Assembly (NCBI GenBank): GCA_030603605.1
Contig: JAUVXN010000006.1
Span: 1-26,961, forward strand
Length of the DNA: 26,961 bases
Reading direction: 5' to 3'
Source of the DNA: Dehalococcoidales bacterium
Lineage (GTDB): Bacteria > Chloroflexota > Dehalococcoidia > Dehalococcoidales > RBG-16-60-22
Below, piece by piece: positions 24,845 to 26,961 of this stretch (the first letter of the stretch is position 1; every line of letters begins with the position of its first letter). The notes under the pieces were generated by a model. It was not told the origin of the DNA, searched no databases, and saw only the letters and a list, made by a program, of their open reading frames with translations. The position numbers were made by a program, and so were the translations under genes.

Positions 24845-24890
24845 GGGATTATTTATTAACCTCACTTCAGTTGGTTTATTCCTGTGGAGT

Positions 24891-25281
24891 TTAACCTCTT
24901 TAGGCTTTTATTTGATAACCCTATCCCCTGTATCCCCTTCCCCTTGATAAGGGGAAGGGGGAGGTAATGAGAGAGGGACTTCGTCCCTCTAAAACTCCCT
25001 ATAAGCATATTTGGGGGCTTTGTCCCTCTAAATCTCCCTATAAACAAATCTGGAGGCTTCGCCTCTCTTTGACTCTCTTTGTAGTATCTCGCTTCTAAAG
25101 AGGAGAAGAAGGGGAGAGGAATAAAGCCTCGTTTTCGCTTATCCTTATCAAAAGAGCACCCCGCTTTGGGGGTGTTTAAGAGGGGCGTAAGCCCCTCTTC
25201 CAAAAAACCTTCCCCCTCTCCTTGTCAAGGAGAGGGGGACACAGGGGGTGAGGTCACCTGATAAAACCTGTAGGAGGTCAG
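24891..25281. repeat. MITE-like repeat, copy B (inverted relative to copy A)
   Basis: Most of the 473-base gap between glmS and the convergent DUF58 gene is a longer relative of copy A in reverse orientation. Its ends are imperfect inverted repeats of about 45 bases: TTAACCTCTTTAGGCTTTTA on the left and, read from the right, CTGACCTCCTACAGGTTTTA. It contains perfect palindromes such as CCTTCCCCTTGATAAGGGGAAGG, written here only as paired arms CCTTCCCC and GGGGAAGG, plus GAGGGACTTCGTCCCTC, GAGGGGCGTAAGCCCCTC and CACCCC...GGGGTG. A 39-base unit is tandemly duplicated at 24984-25061. The palindromes could also act as a bidirectional terminator between the convergent genes. Confidence 0.85.
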
Positions 25282-25317
25282 GGGGATAGGTTGCCAACAG
25301 TCTCAAATAAGTGTCAT

Positions 25318-26907
25318 CTATTTAGTTTCTATTGGTATGATGGTAAATTCTCTTTTGGATAGTTTCTCAGTAGTTACCTGCAGAGCTTCGGCATCGTGAT
25401 TCATTTGGGATATTAATACTATTATTGCTCGGGCTGGGGCATGCTCAGTAGCCGATGACAGGGCAAGGGTTGCCGGCTGGTTTTTAGCTGCTTTCTCTAT
25501 AGCCTGGTATTCAAAGTTGAGCATGCTGAGTAGTCGCTGGGCTGGTTCTGAAGTTGTTTGTTTCAACTGGGAAATATCTCGCCTCAGTTTGCTGATGTCA
25601 GGTAATTGCAGGACCCGCTGAGTAAATTCTACCGGGGTAATGTCCTTTATTAATGACAACGTCCGCTTGAGTATCTCCCTGGGGTCGATGACAGTCGTGG
25701 TAAGAACAACCTTCTGGTGGTTGTAGACAGTTAGCGCGGTGGGTATGGTCTCGTGGGCAAGGGTTAATGCTGTTGTGATTAGATTGAAGGCTAGCTTGTC
25801 GGCTGCCTCAGCGTCAGCAACCGAGAGGTTAACAGCTATTATAGCTGCCCGTTCACCAGCCTCAATATATTCTTTGGTTATTAGCTGACTCAATTTCAGG
25901 GTGTGTTTCCAATCTATGTCCTTTAGTTGGTCGCCAGGCTGGTAGACTCGGCTGCTGAAGTATTCTATGCCTCTTTTCGGTATTAGCTTGGCTTCAGGTA
26001 GCAGTGTGCTGGCTGCACTCGCTCCGGCTCCTGTCTGCTCCAGATATCTCTTTGCCAGCCATTCAGCATACTTTACCCTCGGGATTACATGTAGCTCCAC
26101 TGGTTCGAGTAGATGGTTTACCTGGATGAAGCCCTGGGGGTCTATAGCTGATACCTGTAGCTGAGGGTGTGAGGCTCCAGCTAGTGGCGGAGTAACGGTA
26201 AGACTCAACTCTGCTTTAGCTTTACTTAAAGTGAATCTTTGAGGTGTGACCTTGACCCATGGGTCAGCCGGACTAAGTAGGCAATGTAGCCTTATGGACG
26301 ACCTGCTTGTTGCATACAGGGAAACATCAACGGTAGTACCGGCAATAACCCTTTTCCATATGGTAGGGACATCCAGAGGTAGCCGGGGGATGGCAGAGAG
26401 TGCTCGTATCAGGATGGCTAGCAGATAAAGGGCAAATATGATGCTGGTAAGCAGCAAGACAGGATTATTAAGGGTAACTGATACAAGTAATATAGCCAGT
26501 GTGGCGGCAAATAGAGTCTTGGAAATAGTGGTGATATTTCGTCCCTTCGGTCTTCCCCGGGCAAATGCCCTTATGTCTTGAGCATTTTGCCCCAGGTTAT
26601 AATCCAGAAGGTACATAACGGGAAGGATAGATGTTGCCGCCATAATTTGCACTATTGTCAGCGACTCCTCTGCGGCATAGGTTAGGTAGTTTAAAAACGG
26701 CTCCAATACCAGTGGCAGAAGAAATACAGTCGCCACGGTGACGACCACATTGAACCTTGGCGGTAGGGGACGCCAGGCGATGAATAGCATCACCAGTAAT
26801 AAGGCTAGAGCCAGCAGCGAATAAGGCAGTGCTGACAGAACAGTTGCTGCCAATAGGACAACCAGCACATATATTTGACATAACAATCTGAGTGACAGTT
26901 TATTCAT
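25318..26907 (-). CDS. DUF58 membrane protein
   Basis: DUF58 proteins usually occur with a MoxR AAA ATPase; their molecular role is poorly defined. The 529-residue protein has N-terminal membrane helices (about 8-28, 30-45, 52-72), two more around 128-168, a beta-rich region (about 190-280) and the DUF58 core with YQPGDQLKDIDWKHTLKLSQ near residues 330-350, followed by KEYIEAGERAAIIAVNLS, a von Willebrand-A-like segment. The C-terminal AIIVLISQMNHD...REFTIIPIETK also fits the VWA-like fold. The ATG at 26907 overlaps the upstream stop (ATGA) with no ribosome binding site, so translation is probably coupled. Confidence 0.85.
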   Translation of the reverse strand: MNKLSLRLLCQIYVLVVLLAATVLSALPYSLLALALLLVMLFIAWRPLPPRFNVVVTVATVFLLPLVLEPFLNYLTYAAEESLTIVQIMAATSILPVMYLLDYNLGQNAQDIRAFARGRPKGRNITTISKTLFAATLAILLVSVTLNNPVLLLTSIIFALYLLAILIRALSAIPRLPLDVPTIWKRVIAGTTVDVSLYATSRSSIRLHCLLSPADPWVKVTPQRFTLSKAKAELSLTVTPPLAGASHPQLQVSAIDPQGFIQVNHLLEPVELHVIPRVKYAEWLAKRYLEQTGAGASAASTLLPEAKLIPKRGIEYFSSRVYQPGDQLKDIDWKHTLKLSQLITKEYIEAGERAAIIAVNLSVADAEAADKLAFNLITTALTLAHETIPTALTVYNHQKVVLTTTVIDPREILKRTLSLIKDITPVEFTQRVLQLPDISKLRRDISQLKQTTSEPAQRLLSMLNFEYQAIEKAAKNQPATLALSSATEHAPARAIIVLISQMNHDAEALQVTTEKLSKREFTIIPIETK

Positions 26908-26961
26908 GACTCTATTTTTGGTATCGGGACCTCAGTAGCTATCTTATTGATTACAGCCTCG
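26904..26961 (-). CDS. C-terminal end of an upstream gene, probably a MoxR-family AAA ATPase
   Basis: Only the last 18 codons are in the window: EAVINKIATEVPIPKIES then TGA. The ending with a helix and VPIP is what MoxR ATPases commonly show, and MoxR genes typically sit directly upstream of DUF58 genes. The stop overlaps the DUF58 start. The assignment rests on context and a short tail only. Confidence 0.5.
   Translation of the reverse strand, partial: EAVINKIATEVPIPKIES

Noticed and set aside
24900..25270. CRISPR-like or small-RNA array in the palindrome-rich region
   Set aside because: The palindromes differ from each other, there are no regularly spaced identical repeats, and the structure matches the MITE-like copy A.

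Overview
The window looks like a bacterial chromosome segment dominated by one long minus-strand operon for the carbonyl and methyl branches of the Wood-Ljungdahl (reductive acetyl-CoA) pathway. The gene content fits a strictly anaerobic, acetyl-CoA-synthase-bearing bacterium: bacterial-type AcsABCDE, a RACo-type corrinoid activator, two CooC-type maturation ATPases, Fhs and FolD. The protein style, the MITE-like repeats and the archaeal-looking amino-sugar genes suggest an uncultured Chloroflexota/Dehalococcoidia lineage. That placement is an inference from pattern memory, not from a search.

Layout. From right to left, positions 14262 to 1 hold cooC2, fhs, acsV (RACo), cooC1/acsF, folD, an unrecognised 73-aa gene, acsD, acsA, acsB, acsC, acsE and a truncated DUF3786-like gene. 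All are on the minus strand with short gaps or stop/start overlaps. A sigma70-like promoter and a leader with two competing stems lie upstream of cooC2. Next comes an htpX protease gene (minus) that carries a perfect EF-hand loop, then a MITE-like repeat (copy A) in the divergent gap. On the plus strand follow an MTH1187-type thiamine-binding protein, a TPP riboswitch with terminator, thiC and an M50/CBS membrane protease. A small unknown gene (minus) lies before a plus-strand amino-sugar cluster: glmM-like mutase, two diverged sugar-1-phosphate nucleotidyltransferases and glmS. Repeat copy B, inverted relative to A, separates glmS from a convergent DUF58 gene. DUF58 overlaps the last codons of what looks like a MoxR ATPase at the right edge.

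How the genes work together. Fhs and FolD carry formate to methylene-THF. AcsE moves the methyl group of methyl-THF to the corrinoid protein AcsCD, which AcsV keeps reductively active. AcsA makes CO from CO2, and AcsB joins CO, methyl and CoA. CooC-type ATPases load nickel. No methylene-THF reductase, formate dehydrogenase, hydrogenase or acetate kinase is in the window, so those steps must be encoded elsewhere. The glm cluster supplies UDP-GlcNAc for envelope polymers.

The least explained parts are the 73-aa gene inside the operon, the EF-hand in HtpX, the operon leader, extra cysteines at the AcsB active site, and the repeat family whose end motif recurs in several gene gaps.
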